Shown here in pieces: positions 39,226 to 47,822 of a stretch of DNA of 64,000 bases (the stretch's first letter is position 1; the number at the start of each line of letters is the position of its first letter). Position numbers and translations under genes: made by a program. Where the stretch lies: NCBI RefSeq assembly GCF_000311825.1, contig NZ_HE978566.1, forward strand, positions 86,545-150,544, given 5' to 3'. This DNA is from Peptoniphilus grossensis ph5. Its GTDB lineage: Bacteria > Bacillota > Clostridia > Tissierellales > Peptoniphilaceae. The notes below the pieces were generated by a model. It saw only the letters and a list, made by a program, of their open reading frames with translations. It did not search any database and was not told where the DNA came from.

Positions 39226-40866
39226 ATGGCAGACAGTTTTCATTTTTCAGTAAACATAATATCAAGAGGAAAAGGCAAAAGTGCAGTAGCAAGTGCAGCA
39301 TATATAAGTGGAGAAAAAATAAAAAATGAATGGGACGGAGTAACCCATGACTATACAAGAAAAGAAAAAGTATTAGTAAAAAATATAATATTGCCTGATC
39401 ATATACCAAAAGAATTTAATGATAGGTCTACCTTATGGAATAAAGTAGAAATGGCAGAAAAAAATTCTAATGCACAACTAGCAAGACAATTCATAATAGG
39501 ACTACCAAAAGAATTAAATTTAAGTGAAAATAAAAACCTAGTTGAAAGATTTATAAAAGAAAATCTAACATCACAAGGAATGATAGTAGATTATGCAATC
39601 CATGATGAGAGTCAAGATAAAAATGGAAATATTCATTGTCATATAATGACCATAATGCGACCCATAAACGAAAAAGGAGAGTTCTTAGCAAAGTCAAAAA
39701 AAGAATATATCCTAGATGAAAAAGGAGAAAAAGTATTAAACAAAAATGGAAAACCAAAGACAAGAAAAGTAGAACTAACAACCTGGAATGATAAGGGCAA
39801 TGTAGAAAAATGGAGAGAAAATTTTTCAGACCTTTGCAATAAATATCTAGCAAAAAACAATATAGAAAAAAGAGTAGACCATAGAAGTTTTAAAAGACAA
39901 AATTCAGACTATCTACCGACAATCCATTTAGGATCAGCAGCAAGTGCAATGGAAAGAAAAGGAATAGAAACTGACAAGGGAAACTATAATAGAGAAATAA
40001 GAAAATATAATCAACTTGTAAAAACAATAAAAGAAGAGATAAAAACATTAAAGGGTTGGATAGGAAATCTATTAGATAACTTATCTACTGCTTATGAAAA
40101 ATTTAAGGATATAGAAAGAGATAAGGTAATAGACAACCCTAAACTTTTTAATCTAACAAACTATCTATTAACTTATTCGGAAATTCAAAAAGAAAAAAGT
40201 AAATATCTAAAAGGATATGCCAAAACTAATAAAGAAAAGTATGACTTCAAAAAGCTAACAAGTGCATATAGTTATTTAAGAAAAAATAATATAGAAACCA
40301 TAGGTCAGCTACAAACAAAAATAGAAACTTTAAAGTCTAATAGTTATAAGCTAAATAAAAAAGCAAAGACAATCCATAAAGAAATGGAAGATGTAGAAAA
40401 GAAAATTTTATACTATGAAATCTACAAAGCCAAAAAAGAATTCTATGAAGAATATCAAAAGAAAAATATATTCACAAAAGACACATTCTATAACAAACAT
40501 AAGAAAGACATAGACCAATATAAGGTAGTAAGCGAGAAATTAAAAAAACTCCTATCAGATAAGGAAAAACTAAGTCCTAAAAAATGGAATGAAGAAAAAA
40601 ATCTTTTAATGGCAAATCTTGAAGAAATAAATAAAGAAAAAGACAAGATAAAAGATGAATACCAGGAAATTGATCATATAAAATATTCAGTAGATTTTGT
40701 AAACAAAGAACTTGGGATAGATTTATCCATAGAAATAGATAAGCTTATAAAACAAGGTGAAAAACCAAGTGTAATAGCACAGATTAAAAAGTTCCAAGAC
40801 CAAGTTATTAAAGATAATGAATACAGAGAAATGATGAAAAACAAGAAAATGGATCAAGAAAGATAA
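39226..40866 (+). CDS. MobA/MobL family relaxase of IME3
   Basis: The 546-residue relaxase has SRGKGKSAVASAAYISGEKI at the start and the metal-binding motif in GNIHCHIMTIMRPI (near residue 140). The C-terminal half is coiled coil. It is clearly related to the IME2 relaxase throughout. I chose ATG 39226 (AAAGGAAG 10 bases upstream) rather than the in-frame GTG at 39217. Confidence 0.92.
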   Translation: MADSFHFSVNIISRGKGKSAVASAAYISGEKIKNEWDGVTHDYTRKEKVLVKNIILPDHIPKEFNDRSTLWNKVEMAEKNSNAQLARQFIIGLPKELNLSENKNLVERFIKENLTSQGMIVDYAIHDESQDKNGNIHCHIMTIMRPINEKGEFLAKSKKEYILDEKGEKVLNKNGKPKTRKVELTTWNDKGNVEKWRENFSDLCNKYLAKNNIEKRVDHRSFKRQNSDYLPTIHLGSAASAMERKGIETDKGNYNREIRKYNQLVKTIKEEIKTLKGWIGNLLDNLSTAYEKFKDIERDKVIDNPKLFNLTNYLLTYSEIQKEKSKYLKGYAKTNKEKYDFKKLTSAYSYLRKNNIETIGQLQTKIETLKSNSYKLNKKAKTIHKEMEDVEKKILYYEIYKAKKEFYEEYQKKNIFTKDTFYNKHKKDIDQYKVVSEKLKKLLSDKEKLSPKKWNEEKNLLMANLEEINKEKDKIKDEYQEIDHIKYSVDFVNKELGIDLSIEIDKLIKQGEKPSVIAQIKKFQDQVIKDNEYREMMKNKKMDQER

Positions 40867-40939
40867 GACCTGGTAAAAATATCTTATCCAAGCTATAATA
40901 TGACCAAGAAAATAAAGGCAGATCTAGGAGGTAATAGAG

Positions 40940-41113
40940 ATGAATAAAAGGCAAGAGCTAATAGATGAACTCATAAAAGCAGATCAAGATGGAACATACA
41001 AAACATATAAAAGCACAGAAGAAATAAAAGCAATGAACAATGAAGAAATACAGATTATATATTCCAACATGAAAAACTATCTATCAGACATAAGAACACA
41101 CATAAACTACTGA
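40940..41113 (+). CDS. small hypothetical protein after the relaxase
   Basis: A 57-codon frame with a strong ribosome binding site (AGGAGG, 40926-40931, nine bases before ATG). The sequence is polar and helical (MNKRQELIDELIKADQDG). No known family recognised; it may be a small relaxosome or regulatory protein. Confidence 0.55.
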   Translation: MNKRQELIDELIKADQDGTYKTYKSTEEIKAMNNEEIQIIYSNMKNYLSDIRTHINY

Positions 41114-41230
41114 AGGTGGAAAAGCAAAATAAGAGCAGAAAAACAGTAAAAGGTACAAATACCTAAGAAAGATATAAAAACATCAAAATAAGCATTCCAC
41201 CACCAACAACAATAAAATAAAACAATCAAA

Positions 41231-41270
41231 GGGAAGTATAGAAAAATTAAAGCCTATACTTCCCTTTTTT
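41231..41270 (+). terminator. leader hairpin with T-run before the pcfB paralogue
   Basis: GGGAAGTATAG (41231-41241) pairs perfectly with CTATACTTCCC (41254-41264), followed by six Ts. Confidence 0.8.
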
Positions 41271-41294
41271 AATTCAAACAAAGGAGAGAAAAGC

Positions 41295-41822
41295 ATGATA
41301 AACGAAGAAATAAGCAAAGAAGCAGGTCAAGCAGCACAAACCGTAATATCATACACAATAAAAGCAGCAAAAGAATCAATCAACTTAGACAAAGAAATAA
41401 GAAAAAAGATGAATGATACTTTAGAAAAAGCAAACGGAAACCTAAAAAGCCTTATGGGCGATGAAATGGAAATAAAAGACCTCTACAAAAAAGGACAACT
41501 AGAAAATATAAGCATAGATCAAAGCAACCTCAAAGACTTAAAAAAAGAACTAAACAAACTTGGAGTAAGTTTCTCAGTAATGAAAAACAAAGAAAGCAAA
41601 AACTATGAAATATTCTTCCAAGCCAAAGACATAAAAGTAATGGAATATGCCTTTAAGCAAGTCATAGCCAAGGAAAATAAAAAAGAAAAAGAAAGTATCC
41701 TAAGGCAAATAAAGAAATACAAAGACCTATCCAATGAAAAGGATAAGACAAAAGAGAAAGTCAAAAGGAAAGTAAAAGAAAAAGTAAAACCAAACAAAAA
41801 AGATATGACCAGAGAAATCTAA
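41295..41822 (+). CDS. PcfB family protein (DUF3801), IME3 paralogue
   Basis: The 175-residue protein shares the PcfB core with the ICE copy at 4574: KDLYKKGQLENISI, GVSFSVMKNKE and FFQAKDIKVMEYAF. The C-terminus is a long basic tail (KEKVKRKVKEKVKPNKK). An IME that brings its own PcfB could adapt its relaxosome to a host coupling protein. Confidence 0.82.
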   Translation: MINEEISKEAGQAAQTVISYTIKAAKESINLDKEIRKKMNDTLEKANGNLKSLMGDEMEIKDLYKKGQLENISIDQSNLKDLKKELNKLGVSFSVMKNKESKNYEIFFQAKDIKVMEYAFKQVIAKENKKEKESILRQIKKYKDLSNEKDKTKEKVKRKVKEKVKPNKKDMTREI

Positions 41823-41925
41823 GGGAGTAACGAAAAGTTACACCCTTAAATAACCATAATAACAAGACTTCCGAAAATCGGAAATCAAGAATTTCGATTA
41901 TCGAAAATCAAGAAAGGAGCAGATA

Positions 41926-42097
41926 TTGCAACAAACAAAAGATATTATTGGATAAAATTAAAAGAAGAATTTTTCACAGACAAAATAAACAGAGGACATT
42001 GTCCTTAATGAGTCCAACCCATGTCCGACAAGAGATAGAGATAGAGAAAGATATAGAGATAGATAAAGAGAGAGAGGGAGAGATAGAAAAAATTTAA
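41926..42097 (+). pseudogene. decayed replication initiator, IME3
   Basis: The first 26 codons after an ATT where ATG is expected (RYYWIKLKEEFFTDKINRG) match the start of the IME2 initiator at 25774. A stop follows after a large internal deletion. An acidic-basic linker (EIEIEKDIEIDKEREGEIEKI) like that of 25774 survives in another frame, up to a stop at 42097. The intact initiator at 43402 probably replaced it. The remaining 42098-42247 contains TGGGTATAAT (42113-42122), a possible promoter for the next gene. Confidence 0.65.
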
Positions 42098-42247
42098 CGT
42101 TTTGGGTATAATCACATTAATTAAACTAAATGTGTAATGATAAAATGAGCTTGTTTACCGTAAGCTGATTGTGATAAAAAGATTAAAACTCCCACCATTG
42201 GAGCAAGAAATAGATAAAATAAAGAAAATCAGATTGGAGTGATGAGA

Positions 42248-43318
42248 ATGAATAAAAAAGATTTAGCTATTGTAGGAGATAGTGAATATATAAAAATGCT
42301 TGAGAAAATAAAAAAATCATATACAAGCAGGCAACTTAAAGCAGCAGTTTCGGTTAATTCTGAAATGCTAAAGTTTTACTATAGTTTAGGAGAAGAAATT
42401 ATTAGCCTAAAGGCTGAAAGCAGATGGGGAAGCGGATTCTATAAAAAATTAAGTTCGGATTTAAAAAATGAAATTCCAAATGTTAAAGGATTTTCTGTTA
42501 CTAATTTAAAATATATGAAAAAATTTTATGAAATGTATTCGCCATTAAATCGTCCACAAGCTGTGGACGATTTACAAATATCTAAAGTCGGTGGAGATTT
42601 TAATATGATTTTTAGTATCCCATGGGGACATCAAAGATATATTATGGATAGATGTGAGGGAAATTTGAATAAAGCATTTTTCTTTATATCTAAAACATTA
42701 GAAAATAGCTGGAGTAGAGCTGTGCTTTTAAATTTCTTGGATACAGATCTATTTGAGAGACAAGGAAAAGCAATAACAAATTTCACAAATAATTTGCCTG
42801 CTACACAAAGTGATTTAGCCAATGAAATGACGAGAGATCCGTATAATTTTGACTTTATATCTATAAGGCAAAATTATGATGAAAAAGAATTGAAAGACGC
42901 TTTGATGGATAATATTCAAAAATTCTTATTGGAGCTAGGGACAGGTTTTTCGTTCGTGGGCAGAGAATATAGACTTGTAGTTGGAAATTCAGAAGAATTT
43001 ATTGATATGTTATTCTACAACATTAAGCTACATTGCTATGTAGTTGTGGAGGTTAAAATTTCCGCATTTAAACCAGCGGATATAGGGCAACTTGGAACCT
43101 ATGTAACATCTGTAAATCATATATTAAAGGGAGAAGGGGATAATCAAACAATAGGTCTTTTAATCTGTAAGACAAAGGATAATGTATTGGCAAAATATGC
43201 TTCTGAAAGCTCAAGAGAGCCTATTGGAATTTCAGAATATCATCTACAAAACTTAATTCCTGAAAGCTTAAAAGGAGCATTACCAACCATAGAAGAAATT
43301 GAAAACGAACTAAAATAA
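42248..43318 (+). CDS. YhcG/DUF1016 family PDDEXK nuclease
   Basis: The 356-residue protein matches YhcG-type proteins: an N-terminal DUF1016 domain (SRWGSGFYKKLSSDLK, VTNLKYMKKFYEMY) and a C-terminal PD-(D/E)XK nuclease domain with FIDMLFYN and VVVEVKISAFKPADIGQL. Members often sit with restriction-modification or other defence genes, though their role is unsettled. GTG 42239, ATG 42242 and ATG 42248 are all in frame; 42248 has the best spacing from GGAG. It is single cargo here, with no methylase partner in IME3. Confidence 0.85.
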   Translation: MNKKDLAIVGDSEYIKMLEKIKKSYTSRQLKAAVSVNSEMLKFYYSLGEEIISLKAESRWGSGFYKKLSSDLKNEIPNVKGFSVTNLKYMKKFYEMYSPLNRPQAVDDLQISKVGGDFNMIFSIPWGHQRYIMDRCEGNLNKAFFFISKTLENSWSRAVLLNFLDTDLFERQGKAITNFTNNLPATQSDLANEMTRDPYNFDFISIRQNYDEKELKDALMDNIQKFLLELGTGFSFVGREYRLVVGNSEEFIDMLFYNIKLHCYVVVEVKISAFKPADIGQLGTYVTSVNHILKGEGDNQTIGLLICKTKDNVLAKYASESSREPIGISEYHLQNLIPESLKGALPTIEEIENELK

Positions 43319-43346
43319 ATTTTAAAAACATAATAAATGTACGCAA

Positions 43347-43380
43347 GGCGGTAGAAGTAAAAAACTATCGTCTTTTTTTA
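43347..43380 (+). terminator. leader hairpin with T-run before the IME3 initiator
   Basis: GGCGGTAG (43347-43354) pairs with CTATCGTC (43365-43372), followed by seven Ts. Almost the same hairpin as 28153. Confidence 0.72.
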
Positions 43381-43401
43381 TTTGAAGAAAGGTAGGAGAG
43401 C

Positions 43402-44121
43402 ATGGCAGATAAAAGAATGTTTTCACTAAAGATAGTCGATAGCGACTTATTTTTGGATATGCCACTAAGTAGTCAATGCCTGTATTTTCATCTATCAATG
43501 CGAGCAGATGATGACGGGTTTGTAAATAATCCTAAGAAAATCATCAAAATTATCGGAGCAAATGAAGATGATCTAAAAATACTTATTGCCAAAGGCTTTG
43601 TGATAGTCTTTGATCAGGGAATTATTGTCATTACTCATTGGAAGATAAATAACTTTATTAGAAAAGACAGATATAAGCCAACAATGTATATAGAGCAGAA
43701 ACAACAGCTTTATCAGACGGAAAATGGTGCATATATTTCAGAAGAAAAAGTTGGTTGTCATCTGGTTAACCAAAGGTTGTCAAGTGGTCAACCCAGTATA
43801 GATAAGGGTAGATTAGATAAGGTTAGTATAGATAAGGGGAGAGAGGGAGAGATAGAAAAAGATAAAAAGTCCACCCCTATCTTTTATGGAGAATTCAAAA
43901 ATGTAAGGTTAAGCAAAGAAGAATATAAAAACCTTAAAGAAAAATTAAACTCACACGCAGAAATAATGATAAATAAACTATCAAGATACATGGAAAGCAG
44001 TGGTAAGACCTATCAAAACCACTATGCTACAATCTTAAAATGGTATGAAGAAGATAAAGATAAACTAAGACATCAAGGTGGAAATACAAAAATGAACTAT
44101 GATGTAGGAGAATCTTTATAG
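43402..44121 (+). CDS. replication initiator-like protein with DUF6017-like C-terminus, IME3
   Basis: The 239-residue protein begins with a winged-helix type region (MFSLKIVDSDLFLDMPLSSQ, then LYFHLSMRADDDGFVNNP) resembling DnaD-like or phage replisome organizer N-termini. The C-terminal region (about 150-225) resembles those of 2984 and 25774, including the end MNYDVGESL, as in 2984 (MNYDIGESL). It should initiate replication of IME3. Confidence 0.78.
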   Translation: MADKRMFSLKIVDSDLFLDMPLSSQCLYFHLSMRADDDGFVNNPKKIIKIIGANEDDLKILIAKGFVIVFDQGIIVITHWKINNFIRKDRYKPTMYIEQKQQLYQTENGAYISEEKVGCHLVNQRLSSGQPSIDKGRLDKVSIDKGREGEIEKDKKSTPIFYGEFKNVRLSKEEYKNLKEKLNSHAEIMINKLSRYMESSGKTYQNHYATILKWYEEDKDKLRHQGGNTKMNYDVGESL

Positions 44122-44217
44122 ATAAAAAGAGGTGGAAAGGCATTATTAAAGACTTTAAGTATGAAAAGGTATAAAAGTATGCCAGAGATAATAAAAATGT
44201 AAATATGACACTTAAAA

Positions 44218-44255
44218 GGCGATTAGAAAATTAAAAATCTAATCGCCTTTTTTTA
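44218..44255 (+). terminator. leader hairpin with T-run before 44275
   Basis: GGCGATTAGA (44218-44227) pairs perfectly with TCTAATCGCC (44238-44247), followed by seven Ts, 20 bases before the start. Confidence 0.8.
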
Positions 44256-44274
44256 TTGCATGAAAGGATAAGCT

Positions 44275-44499
44275 ATGACAAAAAGACAAACAAAATATAT
44301 TGTAAAAAGAAATTATGATAATAGAAGAACAGATACAGAAGCTTTTCTAAGACTAATAAAAAAATCAAGCAAATTAAGTAAGGACAATGAAATTGAGTAT
44401 AGCAAATATAATATTGATAGTAATAAAAAAGAGTGCTATAATAAAAATAGTTTTAGAGAAAGTTGTGTTATTTCTGAAAACTCAAACAAGGAGGAATAG
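44275..44499 (+). CDS. small basic protein before the recombinase
   Basis: A 74-residue, very polar and basic protein (N-terminus MTKRQTKYIVKRNYDNRRTD). It ends 3 bases before the recombinase start, so both are co-translated. It may be a recombination directionality factor or accessory protein; no domain supports that directly. Confidence 0.5.
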   Translation: MTKRQTKYIVKRNYDNRRTDTEAFLRLIKKSSKLSKDNEIEYSKYNIDSNKKECYNKNSFRESCVISENSNKEE

Positions 44500-44502
44500 G
44501 AA

Positions 44503-46149
44503 ATGATACAAACAAATTCAAATCACTTTTCATTCAAAGCTGCAATTTATTGCAGACTATCTAAAGATGATGAGCAGAAAGGAGAGAGTGCCAGCATACA
44601 AAACCAAAAGGAACTTTTAGAAAACTATGTAAAATCAAGAGGTTGGAGTATTTATGATGTATATATAGATGATGGATATACTGGATTAAATACAAATAGA
44701 CCATCATTTCAAAGACTAATTAGAGATATTGAAAATAAAAAAGTGGATATAGTCATCACTAAGGACTTATCAAGGCTTGGAAGAAACTATTTGCAGACTG
44801 GATACTATACAGAAAATTTCTTCCCAAAGAACAATGTCAGATATATAGCTTTAAATGATGGAGTAGATACCTTTCAAGAAAACAACGAAATAGTTCCTTT
44901 TAAAAATGTTTTAAACGAGTTTTATTCAAGGGATGTTTCAAAAAAGATGAAATCTGCTTATATGACAAGGGCAAGGCAAGGAAAATTTATTGGTTGTCTT
45001 GCTCCAATAGGATATAGGAAAGACAATGATGATCCACATAAATTAGTAATAGATGATGAAACTTCATGGATTGTTGAAAAAATTTTTGATCTTGCTTTTA
45101 GTGGTTATGGAGTACAAGCAATTAGAAGAAGACTTTTTGAAGAAAAAATACCTACGCCTACCTGGTGGAATAGAAAAAAAGGACTTAGAAATAAAAAAAC
45201 TAAGTTAGAAATGACCGTAGATGGTGGAGAGTATTGGTGGGACTGTACAACCCTAAAAGAAATTATTGAAAACCCAGTTTATATTGGTCATATTGCTAGT
45301 CAAAAAGTTAATTATAAATTCAAAGTAGGTTGGTTATCCGATAAACCTAAAGAGGAATGGATAATAGTAGAAAATACACACGAACCAATTATTTCTGAAG
45401 ATATTTATAATGTAGCAAATGAAAAATTAAAGAGCAGGAGAAGACCATTTAAAAATGGAGAAGAAAGCATATTTGCAGGCATTGTGAAATGTCCCGATTG
45501 TGGAAAATCTTTAAATCTTGGGAGAAACAAATCGAAAAAAAGAGAAAAGTTACTCACTTGTAACACTTATAGAAGATACGGAAAATCATTATGTAGTCAA
45601 CATAGAATTTATTACGATACTCTTTATGAGATAGTGCTTAAAGATATTAGAAAAAATGCAGAAATAGCATTAAAAGATGAAAAAGAAATCATAAAAGCAC
45701 TTGAAAAATCACGAGAAATTGATAATGAAGAAGAACAAAAATTTATCATGGATAAGATTTACGAAGATCAAATAAGAGTGGAAGACTTAACTAAAAAGAT
45801 TGAAAGATTATATGATGACTGGCTAGATAATAAGATAAGTGAAAGTAACTTCCAAAAAATTCTTGAAAAATCACAGAAAGAACAAGATTATCTAAATCAA
45901 AGAATAGAAGATAATCAAAAATTGATTGTTAAAGAAGATCTTGAAGATATTAATGTCAAAAAATGGATTGAACTCATAAAAAAACATAGGGATATAAAGA
46001 AGCTGGACAAAGCAACCTTAAATGAACTCATCTCAAAAATCTATGTTCACGAAAAAGAAGTAGTGAATGGAGAAATCACCCAAACAATTGATATTTACTA
46101 CAATTTCATAGGAAATACAGACACACTACAAGTATTTTACAATCTCTAA
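44503..46149 (+). CDS. large serine recombinase of IME3
   Basis: The 548-residue protein has a resolvase domain with IYCRLSKDDEQKGESASIQN (nucleophile serine in RLS) and TKDLSRLGRNYLQTGYY, a recombinase domain with APIGYRK, and a zinc ribbon with CPDCGKSLNLG. It ends with a coiled coil and DUF4368-like tail. The stop lies 16 bases before the right junction of IME3. It is less similar to the other two recombinases than they are to each other. Confidence 0.93.
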   Translation: MIQTNSNHFSFKAAIYCRLSKDDEQKGESASIQNQKELLENYVKSRGWSIYDVYIDDGYTGLNTNRPSFQRLIRDIENKKVDIVITKDLSRLGRNYLQTGYYTENFFPKNNVRYIALNDGVDTFQENNEIVPFKNVLNEFYSRDVSKKMKSAYMTRARQGKFIGCLAPIGYRKDNDDPHKLVIDDETSWIVEKIFDLAFSGYGVQAIRRRLFEEKIPTPTWWNRKKGLRNKKTKLEMTVDGGEYWWDCTTLKEIIENPVYIGHIASQKVNYKFKVGWLSDKPKEEWIIVENTHEPIISEDIYNVANEKLKSRRRPFKNGEESIFAGIVKCPDCGKSLNLGRNKSKKREKLLTCNTYRRYGKSLCSQHRIYYDTLYEIVLKDIRKNAEIALKDEKEIIKALEKSREIDNEEEQKFIMDKIYEDQIRVEDLTKKIERLYDDWLDNKISESNFQKILEKSQKEQDYLNQRIEDNQKLIVKEDLEDINVKKWIELIKKHRDIKKLDKATLNELISKIYVHEKEVVNGEITQTIDIYYNFIGNTDTLQVFYNL

Positions 46150-46170
46150 TTAGGCATAAAGCAGCTTATG

Positions 46171-46236
46171 GCTGGTGGAGGAATTGTACTAATCGGTATT
46201 AAATTAATTCCACTACTTGCAAATGTTTTAAATTAG
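46171..46236 (+). pseudogene. Maff2 family membrane protein, C-terminal piece
   Basis: Encodes the second membrane segment (AGGGIVLIGIKLIPLLANVLN) and the stop of the Maff2 gene begun at 30021. No start codon or ribosome binding site of its own is well placed. Excision of IME3 would rejoin both halves in frame. Confidence 0.85.
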
Positions 46237-46246
46237 GAGAAAATCT

Positions 46247-47110
46247 ATGTTTGGTATCTTTGACAAGCTAACTGAATTTTTTAAGGATATGCTACTCGGA
46301 GGTATCAAAGCAAATCTTGAGTCCATGTTCTTAGATATAAATGACAAGGTAGGAGTTATTGCAACTGATGTTGGGAAAACACCAATGGGTTGGAATGGAG
46401 AAGTATATAACTTCATAAAAAACATTAATGATAATGTGATTGTTCCAATAGCAGGTCTTATCATAACAGCAGTTTTATGTATTGAACTCATAAATATGGT
46501 TATGCAAAAGAATAATATGCACGATACAGATACTTTTGAGTTTTTCAAATACATTATAAAGATGTTTATAGCAGTCTACCTTGCAAGCCATGCCTTTGAA
46601 TTTTCAATGGCAGTCTTTGATGTGGCACAAAATCTTGTAAACAAAGCGGCAGGGGTAATCACTACTTCTGCCACTGTTTCAGGAGATCAGATAGTTGCAA
46701 TGGTTGATACATTAAAAGAAAAAGAAATAGGTGAGCTTTTAATGATATTAGTTGAAACAAGCCTAGTGAGGATTGCAATTCAATGTATATCTTTAACTGT
46801 TACCTTAATAGTATATGGGCGTATGTTTGAAATATATGTCTACTCATCAGTATCATCTATACCATTTGCTACTATGGGAAATAAAGAATGGGGTCAGATT
46901 GGAACAAATTATATCAAGGGACTTTTTGCCTTGGGACTACAAGGTTTGTTTTTGATGGTATGTTTAGGTATCTACACCGTTTTAATAAGAACGGTACAGG
47001 TTACAGATATTCACGCAAGCTTGTTTAGTATATTAGGATATGCTCTACTACTTGGACTTATGATGTTTAAGAGTGGGACAGTTGCAAAAAGTATTATGAA
47101 TACGCACTAG
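46247..47110 (+). CDS. VirB6/TrbL-like conjugal transfer membrane protein
   Basis: The 287-residue protein has about six membrane segments (for example VPIAGLIITAVLCIELINMV and LQGLFLMVCLGIYTVLI) and sits in the VirB6 position of Tn1549-type ICEs, as the CD0411-like proteins do. It forms part of the inner membrane channel. It starts 10 bases after the Maff2 gene, so IME3 also separates it from the ssb-side promoter. Confidence 0.85.
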   Translation: MFGIFDKLTEFFKDMLLGGIKANLESMFLDINDKVGVIATDVGKTPMGWNGEVYNFIKNINDNVIVPIAGLIITAVLCIELINMVMQKNNMHDTDTFEFFKYIIKMFIAVYLASHAFEFSMAVFDVAQNLVNKAAGVITTSATVSGDQIVAMVDTLKEKEIGELLMILVETSLVRIAIQCISLTVTLIVYGRMFEIYVYSSVSSIPFATMGNKEWGQIGTNYIKGLFALGLQGLFLMVCLGIYTVLIRTVQVTDIHASLFSILGYALLLGLMMFKSGTVAKSIMNTH

Positions 47111-47119
47111 GAGGAATAA

Positions 47120-47410
47120 ATGTTAAAAAAGAAAAATTGTGCTTTATTAGGACTTGGAATTTTATTGGGAGGAACTTATGAAATCTTAAAAGAGAAAAAA
47201 AGAAATGAAGAGATTAGAAACTTAAAGAAAAGAATAAATAGACTTGGAAGATGTCACAATGAATTTGTTATGTATCAAGGAGAATACAATGATAGAAATG
47301 AAGAAAAACAAGAAGAATTAGAAGAAAGAATTAGCTACCTAGAAGAAGAAACAACATCTAATTATGACCATATACTTGAACTTTCCAAAGAAGAAGTAGA
47401 GGGAGAATAA
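47120..47410 (+). CDS. small membrane-anchored coiled-coil protein
   Basis: A 96-residue protein with a hydrophobic N-terminus (about 7-22) and a charged coiled coil (about 30-85). It lies in the mating channel operon between the VirB6-like and PrgI genes, with AGGAGG ahead of the start. It is probably a channel accessory component. Function unknown. Confidence 0.6.
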   Translation: MLKKKNCALLGLGILLGGTYEILKEKKRNEEIRNLKKRINRLGRCHNEFVMYQGEYNDRNEEKQEELEERISYLEEETTSNYDHILELSKEEVEGE

Positions 47411-47411
47411 A

Positions 47412-47822
47412 ATGGCGTATGTACCAATACCAAAAGATTTGGACAAGATTAAAACAAAGGTTGCCTTTAACTTAACTAAAAGACAACTTATAGGTTTTTC
47501 GGTGGCAGGACTAATTGGCATACCAACCTATTTATTTATGAAGAAATATCTACCTAATGATGTTTCAATTATTGTAATGTTAATAGTAACCCTGCCAATC
47601 TTTTTTATAACCTTATATGAAAAAGACACCTTAACCTTTGAAAAATATTTTAGATTTTTCTATCTTCATAAGTTTTATCAACCAACTAAGAGAATAAGAA
47701 AGGAGGCATACCTTGAAGCAAAGAAAAAAGCAAATCAGCGACTTAAATCTAAGGGAAAAACAATTAAAAAAAGACAGAAAGGAAGTAAGAAGGCTAAAAA
47801 CAAAGAAAGATCCAACAAATAG
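47412..47822 (+). CDS. PrgI family protein (VirB3-like)
   Basis: The 136-residue protein has two closely spaced membrane segments (about 30-45 and 55-72) after YVPIPKDLDKIKTKVAFNLT, the PrgI signature, and a very basic C-terminus. PrgI is the VirB3-equivalent of Gram-positive conjugation systems and works with VirB4. The VirB4 gene begins inside it, 110 bases before its stop. Confidence 0.88.
   Translation: MAYVPIPKDLDKIKTKVAFNLTKRQLIGFSVAGLIGIPTYLFMKKYLPNDVSIIVMLIVTLPIFFITLYEKDTLTFEKYFRFFYLHKFYQPTKRIRKEAYLEAKKKANQRLKSKGKTIKKRQKGSKKAKNKERSNK

Larger units (their letters stand above)
30166..46165 (+). mobile_element. IME3: 16-kb mobilizable element inserted in maff2
   Basis: Excision between the two TTATGGC copies (30166-30172 and 46166-46172) restores the Maff2 frame. 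The flanking 20-bp stretches (30153-30172 and 46153-46172) agree at 16 of 20 positions. The recombinase gene is at the right end, opposite to IME1 and IME2. Contents are an HTH regulator, a group II intron remnant, adhesin and sortase, mobilization genes, a PcfB paralogue and replication genes. Confidence 0.88.

Noticed and set aside
42030-42095. Purine repeats of the type GAGATAGAGATAGA, possible microsatellite or CRISPR-like array
   Set aside because: The same low-complexity stretch codes for the acidic linker in the intact initiator at 25774, so it is a linker remnant; the units are not separated by unique spacers.
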